Made by a program: the position numbers and the translations under genes. Under the pieces are notes generated by a model, which saw nothing but the letters and a program-made list of their open reading frames with translations, searched no databases and was not told the DNA's origin. 64,000 bases of DNA from Gloeobacter violaceus PCC 7421. GTDB lineage: Bacteria; Cyanobacteriota; Cyanobacteriia; Gloeobacterales; Gloeobacteraceae. The stretch spans positions 1,922,001 through 1,986,000 of the forward strand of contig NC_005125.1 in NCBI RefSeq assembly GCF_000011385.1, read 5' to 3'. Positions within the stretch are counted from its first letter, which is position 1. Each line of letters starts with the position of its first letter. Shown here one piece after another: positions 36,536 to 44,811 of this stretch.

Positions 36536-36736
36536 CTGGGGGAGGGGAAATGTGTCGGCTTCGCCGTGCCGGTAGGCAGCGGTATCGATACCCTGTTCTA
36601 TGTCAGGTGCTGCTTGAATGCTGAATTCGGGTGGACAACCCGCACGCCCTGGACAATGTCGGGTTCGGCACAGCGTTTTCCTCCTGCGTCCGCTACTGTG
36701 AGGCGGTCCCTTTCCAACGAAAGCGAGAGGACGAGT

Positions 36737-38458
36737 ATGAAAACAACGATTCTGTCGTTCTTGGTCGGCGGTCGAACGGCCCGCCCGCGTGCGCCGCGCC
36801 GTTGGCAAGGGTGGTTGAGCGCGTCGTTGGGGGTGTGGTGGTGGGCAGTTGCCCTATCACCGGTGGGGGCGCAGGTGCCGCCGGGGGCCGTGGAGACCCG
36901 GGTGGGCGGGAGCCTGGGTTTTGTCCTCAACGGCAGCAATGTCTTCGATCACTCCGGCTTTTCTGTCAGCGGGGCGGGGGACGTCAACGGCGACGGACTG
37001 GACGACCTTATTGTCGGGGCTACTGGTGCCAACACGGACGGTCTGTCTTATGCCGGTCGCAGCTACGTGGTGTTCGGCAAGCGCAACGGACAGCCGGTCG
37101 AACTGGCGGTAATAGAAAGCGGCACGAGCCGGACGGGCTTTGCCATCAACGGCAGCAACGAGTACGATCGCTCCGGCTTTTCTGTCAGCGGGGCGGGGGA
37201 CGTCAACGGCGACGGACTGGACGACCTTATCGTCGGGGCTACTGGTGCCAACACGGACGGTCTGTCTTCTAATATCGGTCGCAGCTACGTGGTGTTCGGC
37301 AAGCGCGACAACCGACCGGTCGAGTTGGTGGTAATCGAAAGCGGCACCGGCCGGGACGGCTTTGCCATCAACGGCAACAATGTCTTCGATGACTCCGGCT
37401 TTTCTGTCAGCGGGGCGGGGGACGTCAACGGCGACGGACTGGACGACCTTATCGTCGGGGCTTCCGGTGCCGACCCGGACGGACGATCTACTGCTGGTCG
37501 CAGCTACGTGGTGTTCGGCAAGCGCAACGGCCAACCGGTCGAGTTGGCAGACATCGAAAGCGGCACCGGCCGCCACGGCTTCGTGATCAACGGCGCCAAT
37601 GAGACCGATCGCTCCGGCTTTTCTGTCAGCGGGGCGGGGGACGTCAACGGCGACGGACTAGACGATGTCATCGTCGGGGCTACTGGTGCCAACACGGACG
37701 GACCGTCTTCTAATATCGGTCGCAGCTACGTGGTGTTCGGCAAGCACGACAACCGACCGGTCGAGTTGACGGCAATCGAAAGCGGCACCAGTCGGGACGG
37801 CTTTGCCATCAACGGCAGGAATGACTACGATTTCTCCGGCTTTTCTGTCAGCGGAGCGGGGGACGTCAACGGCGACGGACTCGATGATGTCATCATCGGG
37901 GCTCCTTTTTCCGACCCGGACGGTCGGTACAATGCCGGTCGCGGCTACGTGGTGTTCGGCAAGCGCAACGGCCAACCGGTCGAGTTGGCGGCAATCGAAA
38001 GCGGCACCGGCCGGGACGGCTTTGCCATCAACGGCAGCAATGACTACGATTCCTCCGGCCGTTCTGTCAGCGGAGCGGGGGACGTCGACGGCGACGGACT
38101 CGATGATGTCATCATCGGGGCTCCTTTTTCCGACCCGGACGGTCTGTCTTATGCCGGTCGCGGCTACGTGGTGTTCGGCAAGCGCAACGGCCAACCGGTC
38201 GAGTTGGCGGCAATCGAAAGCGGCACCGGCCGGGACGGCTTTGCCATCAACGGCAGCAATGACTACGATTCCTCCGGCTATTCTGTCAGCGGGGCGGGGG
38301 ACGTCGACGGCGACGGACTAGACGATGTCATCGTCGGAGCTTCCCGTGCCGACCCGGACGGTCTGTCTTATGCCGGTCGCAGCTACGTGGTGTTCGGCAA
38401 GCGCAACGGCCAACCGGTGGAACTGGCGGACCTGGAAGCTGCCGGGCACACCCCTTAG
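36737..38458 (+). CDS. Secreted FG-GAP (integrin alpha-like) repeat protein
   Basis: 573 residues from ATG 36737, preceded by GAGAGG. An Arg-rich n-region and hydrophobic core (WLSASLGVWWWAVALSPVGAQ) form a signal peptide. The rest is seven tandem FG-GAP units of 73-74 residues, each with GFAINGSN, SGFSVSGAGDVNGDGLDDLIVGA and GRSYVVFGKRNGQPVEL. The DVNGDGLDD loops are calcium-binding DxDG-type sites. Seven blades could close into a beta-propeller by themselves. No C-terminal sorting or anchor domain follows; the protein ends LEAAGHTP. Confidence 0.88.
   Translation: MKTTILSFLVGGRTARPRAPRRWQGWLSASLGVWWWAVALSPVGAQVPPGAVETRVGGSLGFVLNGSNVFDHSGFSVSGAGDVNGDGLDDLIVGATGANTDGLSYAGRSYVVFGKRNGQPVELAVIESGTSRTGFAINGSNEYDRSGFSVSGAGDVNGDGLDDLIVGATGANTDGLSSNIGRSYVVFGKRDNRPVELVVIESGTGRDGFAINGNNVFDDSGFSVSGAGDVNGDGLDDLIVGASGADPDGRSTAGRSYVVFGKRNGQPVELADIESGTGRHGFVINGANETDRSGFSVSGAGDVNGDGLDDVIVGATGANTDGPSSNIGRSYVVFGKHDNRPVELTAIESGTSRDGFAINGRNDYDFSGFSVSGAGDVNGDGLDDVIIGAPFSDPDGRYNAGRGYVVFGKRNGQPVELAAIESGTGRDGFAINGSNDYDSSGRSVSGAGDVDGDGLDDVIIGAPFSDPDGLSYAGRGYVVFGKRNGQPVELAAIESGTGRDGFAINGSNDYDSSGYSVSGAGDVDGDGLDDVIVGASRADPDGLSYAGRSYVVFGKRNGQPVELADLEAAGHTP
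36928..38440 (+). repeat. Seven tandem repeats of about 219-222 bp
   Basis: Direct DNA-level repeats inside the FG-GAP gene. Unit length is 219 bp, or 222 bp in units 2 and 4, which carry an extra codon (SSNIG). Stretches of dozens of bases are identical between units, for example around DVNGDGLDD and SYVVFGK, which points to recent duplication or gene conversion. Confidence 0.9.
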
Positions 38459-38583
38459 CTGCGGTTGATCGGGGGGCAACGCCGCCTGCGCTCCCCACCC
38501 AGCTTCACCCTTGACGGGCGGTCCCGGCCGGTACCATCCTGCCATCGGTACCCCGCCTACCCTCCCGGTGCCATCAGGACCGC

Positions 38584-39648
38584 ATGACCCAGCCCGATAC
38601 CCCTGCCCGCCTGGAATTCGCCCCCTCCCGCCAGTTCCCCAACTGGCTCGCCGAACAACAACTCGCCCTCGCCTTCACCACCTACCAGGCCGGCAAGCTC
38701 TTCCTCATCGGTCTCCAGCCCGACGGCCGACTGTCGCTGTTCGAGCGCACCCTCAACCGCTGCCTCGGGCTGTGGACCGACGCCCAAAGCCTCTGTCTCG
38801 GCACCCTCTACCAGATCTGGCGCTTCGAGAACGTCCTGGAGCAGGGCGAGACCCACCAGGGCTACGACCGCTGCTTCGTGCCGCGCGTCGGCTGGGTCAC
38901 AGGCGACATCGACGCCCACGACCTGGCCGTCGACGCCACAAGCCGCCCGGTCTTCGTCAACACGCTCTTCTCCTGCCTGGCCACCGTCAGCCCCACCCAC
39001 AGCTTCGCCCCCCTCTGGCAACCGCCTTTCATCAGCCGCCTGGCCGCCGAGGACCGCTGCCACCTCAATGGCCTCGCGATGCGCGACGACGGCAAGCCGG
39101 GCTGGGTGACGGCGGTCTCGCGCACGGACGTGGGCGACGGCTGGCGCGAACACCGCAGGACGGGCGGTTGCGCAGTGGAGGTGGCAAGCGGCGAAGTGGT
39201 GGTGGCGGGCCTGTCGATGCCCCACTCGCCGCGGTGGTACCGGGGAAGGCTCTGGTTGCACAACTCGGGCAGCGGCGAATTCGGCTATGTGGACACCAAA
39301 GCAGGCAAGTTCGTGGCGGTGGCGTTTTGTCCGGGGTACCTGCGGGGATTGGCCTTCTGGGGCGATTTCGCGGTGGCGGGGCTCTCGAAGCCGCGGCGGG
39401 ACCGGGCGTTTTCGGGACTGCAGTTGCAGGAGCGTTTGAACAAAGAAGGGGTGGGGGCGCGCTGCGGGCTGGTGGTCATCGACCTCAGGCGCGGGGACAC
39501 GGTGCACTGGCTGCGCATCGAGGGGGAGATGATCGAAGAGTTGTACGATGTGGCAGTCCTTCCGGGAGTGCGTCGGCCGATGGCGATCGGTTTTGTCAGC
39601 GATGAGATCCGGCGGTTGCTGTCGGTGGGTGAGCCGCAATCGCTGTGA
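38584..39648 (+). CDS. TIGR03032-family protein
   Basis: 354 residues. Family-like stretches: WLAEQQLALAFTTYQAGKLFLIGLQPDGRLSLFERTLNRCLGL near the N-terminus, DIDAHDLAVDATSRPVFVNTLFSCLATV, WLTAVS-like GWVTAVSRTD, and MPHSPRWYRGRLWLHNSGSGEFGYVD. The alternating beta pattern suggests a propeller-type fold. Proteins of this kind turn up in cyanobacteria near sulfotransferase or TPR proteins, but their role is not established. No signal peptide. It lies 125 bases after the FG-GAP gene on the same strand. Confidence 0.8.
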   Translation: MTQPDTPARLEFAPSRQFPNWLAEQQLALAFTTYQAGKLFLIGLQPDGRLSLFERTLNRCLGLWTDAQSLCLGTLYQIWRFENVLEQGETHQGYDRCFVPRVGWVTGDIDAHDLAVDATSRPVFVNTLFSCLATVSPTHSFAPLWQPPFISRLAAEDRCHLNGLAMRDDGKPGWVTAVSRTDVGDGWREHRRTGGCAVEVASGEVVVAGLSMPHSPRWYRGRLWLHNSGSGEFGYVDTKAGKFVAVAFCPGYLRGLAFWGDFAVAGLSKPRRDRAFSGLQLQERLNKEGVGARCGLVVIDLRRGDTVHWLRIEGEMIEELYDVAVLPGVRRPMAIGFVSDEIRRLLSVGEPQSL

Positions 39649-39825
39649 GGGCCACACCAATGACGAGTTGCATAAGGTAAACGCCCCCAGCGGCCTCGGC
39701 AGCGCTTGGAACGGTCTGTTTCCTCAGAATGTGTCAACTCCTGTAACTACATGGAGGCACGCATGCCCATGTTAACCGTAGTGCTTACAAGCGGACAATA
39801 CAGTATCAGCAATCGAGGTGATTGT

Positions 39826-40518
39826 CTATCTCAAGCAAGTTTCCAGTTGCCCCAGCCATTGTTTAAAATGCGGGCACTCTTCACGGATGGCATCGAGACC
39901 AATTTCCAAGATGGCTAATTTTCCGAATAGAATCTTGCTGTAGCCAGGCATCAGTGTTTTCAGACGTTGTGATGGCGCCGTCTGCGGAGAATCATTGATT
40001 TCCTCTGGAGTAGCAAACTGCAGGCGAATTTCCTGCAGGTTTTGAACTAAATCGGGACGTTCAATTCCTCGTGCAAACTTCTCGCAGTCACTGAACAGCA
40101 ATGCTTCAAACTCATGCATCATTATGTATGGTATGAAGCGCTTTGGGTCAAAATGATCTCCAAGCTGATTACAAACATCGACAGTCATTGCTGATTCAAC
40201 TTTCTTTGCGTTCTCAGGAAACGGCAGCAAAGCAGCTTGATCACAGCCTGGCCACGCATTATTTCCGGTGCGCGGGAGTGCGTAGTAATCAACCATCGTC
40301 GTTGACAAACAATTGGGATCTCCTTGAAGATGATTGATTATATCTTTGCGAACTGCCTGCCAAGCACGAATGCCGCCGCGGCGAAGGCGGTTACGAGAAT
40401 TACCTAATAGGCGAGCGCTGATACTGGTATAGCCATGACTGAGAAGATGTGGACCGAGTATTTCATTGACAAAGGTTTCCTCCGTTTGTCCTTCAACATG
40501 TACCAGTAGTCTGGACAT
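39826..40518 (-). CDS. DUF4276 family protein (TOPRIM-like)
   Basis: 230 residues from ATG 40518. The N-terminus VHVEGQTEETFVNEILGPHL matches the EGxTE motif of DUF4276 and TOPRIM-like nucleases; later come TTMVDYYALP (a D-containing second motif) and MHEFEALLFSD. It starts four bases after the stop of the AAA ATPase gene, so the two form an operon. In OLD, PARIS, AbiL-type and related systems an ATPase is paired with a TOPRIM-like effector, which is the likely model. GC is clearly below the surroundings, suggesting transfer. Confidence 0.82.
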   Translation of the reverse strand: MSRLLVHVEGQTEETFVNEILGPHLLSHGYTSISARLLGNSRNRLRRGGIRAWQAVRKDIINHLQGDPNCLSTTMVDYYALPRTGNNAWPGCDQAALLPFPENAKKVESAMTVDVCNQLGDHFDPKRFIPYIMMHEFEALLFSDCEKFARGIERPDLVQNLQEIRLQFATPEEINDSPQTAPSQRLKTLMPGYSKILFGKLAILEIGLDAIREECPHFKQWLGQLETCLR

Positions 40519-40522
40519 CCGG

Positions 40523-41629
40523 TCATTCTCTCCTAGGACGTCCACCAAATTCATTCTTCTCCCAAAGCTGGCCAAGACTATAGTCCTGCAGCATGGCTGC
40601 AAGTTTTTCCGGCTCCAATCTAGAAAATTGTGTGCTGCCATCAACGCGCTCAGCAACCAGTACGTCTTCCGCTTCAAATTGATCTAGAAGAAGAGACGAT
40701 TGGGTTGAAAGAATAACTTGCGTTTCAACAGCCGCTTTCTTGACAATTGATGCAAGAAGATTGATTGCATAGGGATGTAGGCCAAGTTCAGGTTCGTCTA
40801 CCAAAATGACCGAAGGGCGAGAGACTGCAGGCTGCAAGAAAAGTGTGGCCAGTGCAATGAATCGCAGCGTACCGTCTGACAGGGATGCAGCATCAAAGTA
40901 AGCGTCGGAGCCTTTATGCAACCATTGCAGTTGGATCTTTTTATCATTCAATTTTAATGGTTCGAGTATGAAGTCATCGAAAAATGGAGCAACGAGCTTA
41001 ACAGTGCGAAGGATAAGGCTGTAGGAGGTTTCGTGTTTTTCACGTAAGTAGTAGAGATAGGCAGCGAGATTTGAACCATCGGGCCGCAAGTAGCGATTAT
41101 CGTTGATATCAGCTGTCTTTTTCATGGGTGAAGTCAAGCCGGTATCATGAAAATGATAGAGCCTCCAACTATCAAGCCTCGTGCGAACATAGGTGACAAT
41201 TTCTTGAGTCTTTGGGTCGCTTATTGCGGCCTCTCTCCCAAATGGCAGGAGCGATCTTATGGTTTTGGAGTCAGAGGCCGATTTATCCGAAGAATAAATA
41301 AACTCAGATTGTACAATCAGCTCATCAGCAACCGTCGGCTGGAGTTCAATCTCATACCGATTCCGACCGCCCCGAAAGGAAATGTCAATTTGAATTTTAT
41401 CCGTCACTTTAGAACCGTAATGAAGGATTTTCTCAGCCCCGCCAGCCTTAATCACATAATCTTGAAGACGCCCTTCTCTGAGCGCATGCAGGAAGGTGAA
41501 AACATCAATAAAGTTGGACTTTCCTGAACCGTTCGGGCCGATAATCACGTTGATCGGCTTTAGCTTTAATTGCTCGATAGAAGCAATACTCTTGAAGCCT
41601 TTAACAGTAATAGTTTCAAGTTCAACCAT
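40523..41629 (-). CDS. AAA family ATPase (SMC/OLD-like, AAA_21 type)
   Basis: 368 residues. Walker A IIGPNGSGKSNFIDVF near residues 30-45, ABC-type signature-like SLSDGTLRFIALATLFL near 250-266, Walker B SVILVDEPELGLHPYAI near 275-291, and ILSTQSSLLLDQF with the sensor region. Between them is a divergent insertion of about 150 residues. ATPases of this class partner nucleases in anti-phage systems. The next gene (DUF4276) is four bases away. Two sampled 60-base lines here are about 42% GC against about 62% in the SPFH genes next door. Confidence 0.88.
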   Translation of the reverse strand: MVELETITVKGFKSIASIEQLKLKPINVIIGPNGSGKSNFIDVFTFLHALREGRLQDYVIKAGGAEKILHYGSKVTDKIQIDISFRGGRNRYEIELQPTVADELIVQSEFIYSSDKSASDSKTIRSLLPFGREAAISDPKTQEIVTYVRTRLDSWRLYHFHDTGLTSPMKKTADINDNRYLRPDGSNLAAYLYYLREKHETSYSLILRTVKLVAPFFDDFILEPLKLNDKKIQLQWLHKGSDAYFDAASLSDGTLRFIALATLFLQPAVSRPSVILVDEPELGLHPYAINLLASIVKKAAVETQVILSTQSSLLLDQFEAEDVLVAERVDGSTQFSRLEPEKLAAMLQDYSLGQLWEKNEFGGRPRRE

Positions 41630-41672
41630 TGGATAACCCTTACATTTGCAACTATCTTCAACAATGCAGAAC

Positions 41673-42638
41673 TTACGGAGCGGAAGTTGCCGCGGCGCGT
41701 TGGGGATCGATATTCAAGAACACCGTTGACTTTTCGGCCCCCTCGACGCGGATCACTTTTACCGGGATATCGGCGCCTTTTTCGCGGGCGGCGTCGATGC
41801 GCTCCTTGAGCTTTTCGTAAAAGAGCAAATCCGCCAGTTTGGCATTTCTGGCCGCCGCCTGGCCCTGCAGTTCGATCGCCTTGCGGTTGGCGTCCGCCAG
41901 GATCAGCTTGCGGGTGGTCTCTTTTTGCTGAATCTGGGCTTTGACCGCCGCGGTTTGGGCAGTGATCGACGCCACCTGTTTTTGCTCAAGCGACGCTTTG
42001 AGGGCCTCTGGAAATTCGGCGGTGCCCAGGTAGACATCTTCGATAAACAACAGTGATACTTTCTTGCCCTCCAGCACGCCCTGGGGCATGTCCCGGCCGA
42101 TCAGGGCGGTCATCTTCTGCTCCATCTCGGCGCGACGGGCTTTGTTGTAAAAATCGCCGGAGGTGTAGTTGGCCGCCACGTCGCGCACTTTCGAGCGCAC
42201 CGTCGGCACGACGATATTTTCCATATAGCGGGTGCCGACATTCGCGTGCAACTGGTCGAGGACCGCCTGGTTGGGGCGCAGGGCGACGAAGACGTCGGTT
42301 GAAAAGGCCTGGCCGTCGGCGGTGTTGATGGTGATGGCGTTGCCTGCCTGGTTAGGGACCGGGGTGCTGTTGGTGAACTGGAAGACCCGCGTGCGGACGT
42401 TGTAGGTAATCGGACCGTCGACCCCAGGCACCACGAAAGTCGCCCCCGGCCGCTCGATACGGCCCTTCTCGATGCCGGTAAACGTGTTGAACATCACCGT
42501 CGCGTTACCCGGTTCGGTGACGTACAAAAACGGATGAAACAACAACAAAAATACGGCAACGATACCCGCCACGAGTAGGCCGCCCGCGAGCAGGCGAAGG
42601 GGAAGTTGCTTGTCTTCTACCGTGGTCACATCGAACAC
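41673..42638 (-). CDS. SPFH/prohibitin-family membrane protein (b)
   Basis: 321 residues from GTG 42638. One membrane helix near the N-terminus (LLAGGLLVAGIVAVFLLLF, about 16-36) is followed by an SPFH/prohibitin domain: GNATVMFNTFTGIEKGRIERPGATFVVPGV, YNVRTRVFQFTNSTPVPN, and TADGQAFSTDVFVALRPN. The second half is helical (LEQKQVASITAQTAAVKAQIQQKETTRKLI), which drives ring oligomers. Homologues HflK/HflC and prohibitins cage and restrain membrane proteases. It follows the other SPFH gene by 21 bases. Confidence 0.88.
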   Translation of the reverse strand: MFDVTTVEDKQLPLRLLAGGLLVAGIVAVFLLLFHPFLYVTEPGNATVMFNTFTGIEKGRIERPGATFVVPGVDGPITYNVRTRVFQFTNSTPVPNQAGNAITINTADGQAFSTDVFVALRPNQAVLDQLHANVGTRYMENIVVPTVRSKVRDVAANYTSGDFYNKARRAEMEQKMTALIGRDMPQGVLEGKKVSLLFIEDVYLGTAEFPEALKASLEQKQVASITAQTAAVKAQIQQKETTRKLILADANRKAIELQGQAAARNAKLADLLFYEKLKERIDAAREKGADIPVKVIRVEGAEKSTVFLNIDPQRAAATSAP

Positions 42639-42659
42639 CTGCTACGAAAAATAAGCGCC

Positions 42660-43454
42660 CTAGCGGTTGATCAGCGTGTCGAGGGTCTCGCCCAATACCC
42701 CCGACTGCACCACCCGCAGGTACTCGGGATTTTTGGTAAGGGCGTCGGCCTTGGCACCGAGGCGGCCCGCCTCCGCCTGGGCTTCGGAAATCAGCGTCTT
42801 GGCGTCCTGGGTGGCCTGGTCGATTTCGTAGGCCTTGCGGGCCAGTTGATTTTCGGAGATGGTCTTCGCTTCGATGGCGGCGACGAAATCTTTGCTGAAA
42901 TTGACATCGCGCAGCAACAGATCGAGCACGTTGATGCCGTACTGGCTCAGATCCCCCGCCACCCGCTCGCGGATCTGCGCCTGCAGGACCGGCCGCTTGG
43001 TGGAATAAAGATCCTGCGCCGAGAAGCCGCTGGTCTGCGAAGAGATCACCGAGCGGACAATCGGGGCGATGCGATCGATATATTCGGTCCCCAGGGTCTC
43101 GTAGACCTTGGGCGGATCGGCCACCACGAACTGCATCGTCACCTCCGCACCGATTTCCTGGCCGTCGCGGGTCAGAGCGACGATGCGCGGCCCGTAACTG
43201 TCGCCGCCGTCCTTCCAGGTGAGCGCCTGCGTCTTGACGTCAAAGGGAATCGTCTCGCTCACCACCGGCAAGATCAAATGGCCGCCCGGTTGCAAGGGCT
43301 CCTTCTGGATGCCGCCGAACCAGGAGAAGACCACCAGGTTTTCGCCGTTGCCCACGAAGCGCACCGGATTGAGACTGATCAGCAAAAACCCCAAAATCAG
43401 CACCCCTACCAGTTGGGGTGCCCAGGAGAGCCAGGCTTGCCGTTCAGCGGACAT
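42660..43454 (-). CDS. SPFH/prohibitin-family membrane protein (a)
   Basis: 264 residues from ATG 43454 (a GTG at 43460 would add two). A single N-terminal helix (LVGVLILGFLLISLNPV, about 15-31) leads to an SPFH domain: GNGENLVVFSWFGGIQKEPLQPGGHLILPVV, FDVKTQALTW, LTRDGQEIGAEVTMQFVV. The rest (LLLRDVNFSKDFVAAIEAKTISENQLARKAYEI) is coiled coil. It likely forms a heteromeric ring with the next gene product, as HflK with HflC. The serpin gene ends 73 bases upstream. Confidence 0.88.
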   Translation of the reverse strand: MSAERQAWLSWAPQLVGVLILGFLLISLNPVRFVGNGENLVVFSWFGGIQKEPLQPGGHLILPVVSETIPFDVKTQALTWKDGGDSYGPRIVALTRDGQEIGAEVTMQFVVADPPKVYETLGTEYIDRIAPIVRSVISSQTSGFSAQDLYSTKRPVLQAQIRERVAGDLSQYGINVLDLLLRDVNFSKDFVAAIEAKTISENQLARKAYEIDQATQDAKTLISEAQAEAGRLGAKADALTKNPEYLRVVQSGVLGETLDTLINR

Positions 43455-43527
43455 AGGCACCTGTCGCGTTTATTCCATTGTGCAGGGGAGGCGTCCCGAG
43501 CCTAGCCACAATTAAGCAATTCTTTGC

Positions 43528-44790
43528 TCAGGGCTGGGTCGGATCGATGACGGTGCCCAGCATCGCCACGAAGCCGGAGTAAGTGTTGACCACGGCGAAC
43601 ATAAACGGCCGATCGGCGCTGAAGGTAAAAGGTGTCTCGCCCGGACGCAGGGGCAGCGCGAACCGCTCGCCGCCCGTGGCGGCGCTCGGGCGGGTGAGCC
43701 CCGTTTCAGAGACCGTAAAAGCGGTCTGGTGATCGACCGCGTCGATGAGCAACCCCGCTTCACCGAGGCTCTCCTCGCCCTCCGAGCGGGTAAAGGCGGA
43801 CCGCATCCCGAGGGCTCGAAGCGCCCGGCGCAAATCCTGGCCGTAGCGCAGGCGCAGGCGAGGAAGGGTCACGCTCCCGTCGCGCATCCGAAATTGCTCG
43901 AACCACAGACGCCATTTCTCGTCGCTCAAGTTGCGCACAAACGACCGCAAAGGCACCCCGGCCGCGGGCACAAACACCGCCATGCTCCACTCGCCGTCGC
44001 CGCCGAAGGGCAACTGGACCGCCTGAAAACCAGGAGTCTCGTAGTAGCGAAAACTGCCCGTCCGGCTCATCTGCCAGACAGTTGTCTGCTTGCCGTCCAG
44101 GAGGGTGAAAGGAGCCTGGAGACTGCTCTGGGGGTTAAAAGCCCGACTCCAGATCCCTTCGAAGACGGTCGCATCGACCACCACCAGCGGGCCAGGCCGG
44201 CGGGGGCCGGGGATGAGCGCTTCGCCAATCTGGCCGCCGGTGGCGGCGGCGATCCAGCGGTTGATTTCGGGGGGAGCCGCTCCGTCTTGAAAAGCGCTCT
44301 CCAGCACCCGGTTGCCGCTGAGATCCCGTCCCAGCTTCACGGGCGTGCCCGGCTCCACCCAGTACAATCCGGCGTGCACCGGCTGCACCTGGGGATCGGC
44401 CCCCGTCAACTGGGCGGCCAGTAGCGCCGTCGCCGACTGCGGCTCGATCAACCCGTCGTTGGGCCATTCGAGGGAACTGGCCACCGCCCGCTGCGCGGTC
44501 TCGGACAAACTGGGCAGCAGCCGGCCCAGGGTGATCCCCAACCCCAGGGGTGAAAGGAGTACGTTGCGTTCGACCGCGAGCGGGGAGCGCTCCCGATTCG
44601 CCCGCAGGGGCGCTTCGTTGATCAGACTGAGCAATTTAAAGCCGAAGCGCCAATTCGCCTCGCGCATCTGGATGAATGTCGGCACCTCCACCCGATCGGC
44701 CACCGGTGCGGCCCCGATGGGCGCCGCGGCGGCCCTTACCGAACCCCCCAAGCAGACCAGCGCCACCGCCAGCCACCAGACTTTCTGCAT
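43528..44790 (-). CDS. Serpin-family protein, exported
   Basis: 420 residues with a signal peptide (VWWLAVALVCLGGSVRAAA). Serpin landmarks: NVLLSPLGLGITLGRLLPSLSETAQRAV, VVDATVFEGIWSRAFNP, MSRTGSFRYYETPGFQAVQLPF, and a C-terminal FSADRPFMFAVVNTYSGFVAMLGTVIDP. The reactive-centre hinge reads SETGLTRPSAAT (about 361-372): canonical inhibitory hinges have small residues at P12-P9, but here Arg and Pro occupy P12-P11. It may therefore be a poor inhibitor or a non-inhibitory serpin. It starts 21 bases after the HtrA-like gene, on the same strand. Confidence 0.85.
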   Translation of the reverse strand: MQKVWWLAVALVCLGGSVRAAAAPIGAAPVADRVEVPTFIQMREANWRFGFKLLSLINEAPLRANRERSPLAVERNVLLSPLGLGITLGRLLPSLSETAQRAVASSLEWPNDGLIEPQSATALLAAQLTGADPQVQPVHAGLYWVEPGTPVKLGRDLSGNRVLESAFQDGAAPPEINRWIAAATGGQIGEALIPGPRRPGPLVVVDATVFEGIWSRAFNPQSSLQAPFTLLDGKQTTVWQMSRTGSFRYYETPGFQAVQLPFGGDGEWSMAVFVPAAGVPLRSFVRNLSDEKWRLWFEQFRMRDGSVTLPRLRLRYGQDLRRALRALGMRSAFTRSEGEESLGEAGLLIDAVDHQTAFTVSETGLTRPSAATGGERFALPLRPGETPFTFSADRPFMFAVVNTYSGFVAMLGTVIDPTQP

Positions 44791-44811
44791 CGCGTTCGAC
44801 AGACCACGGCA

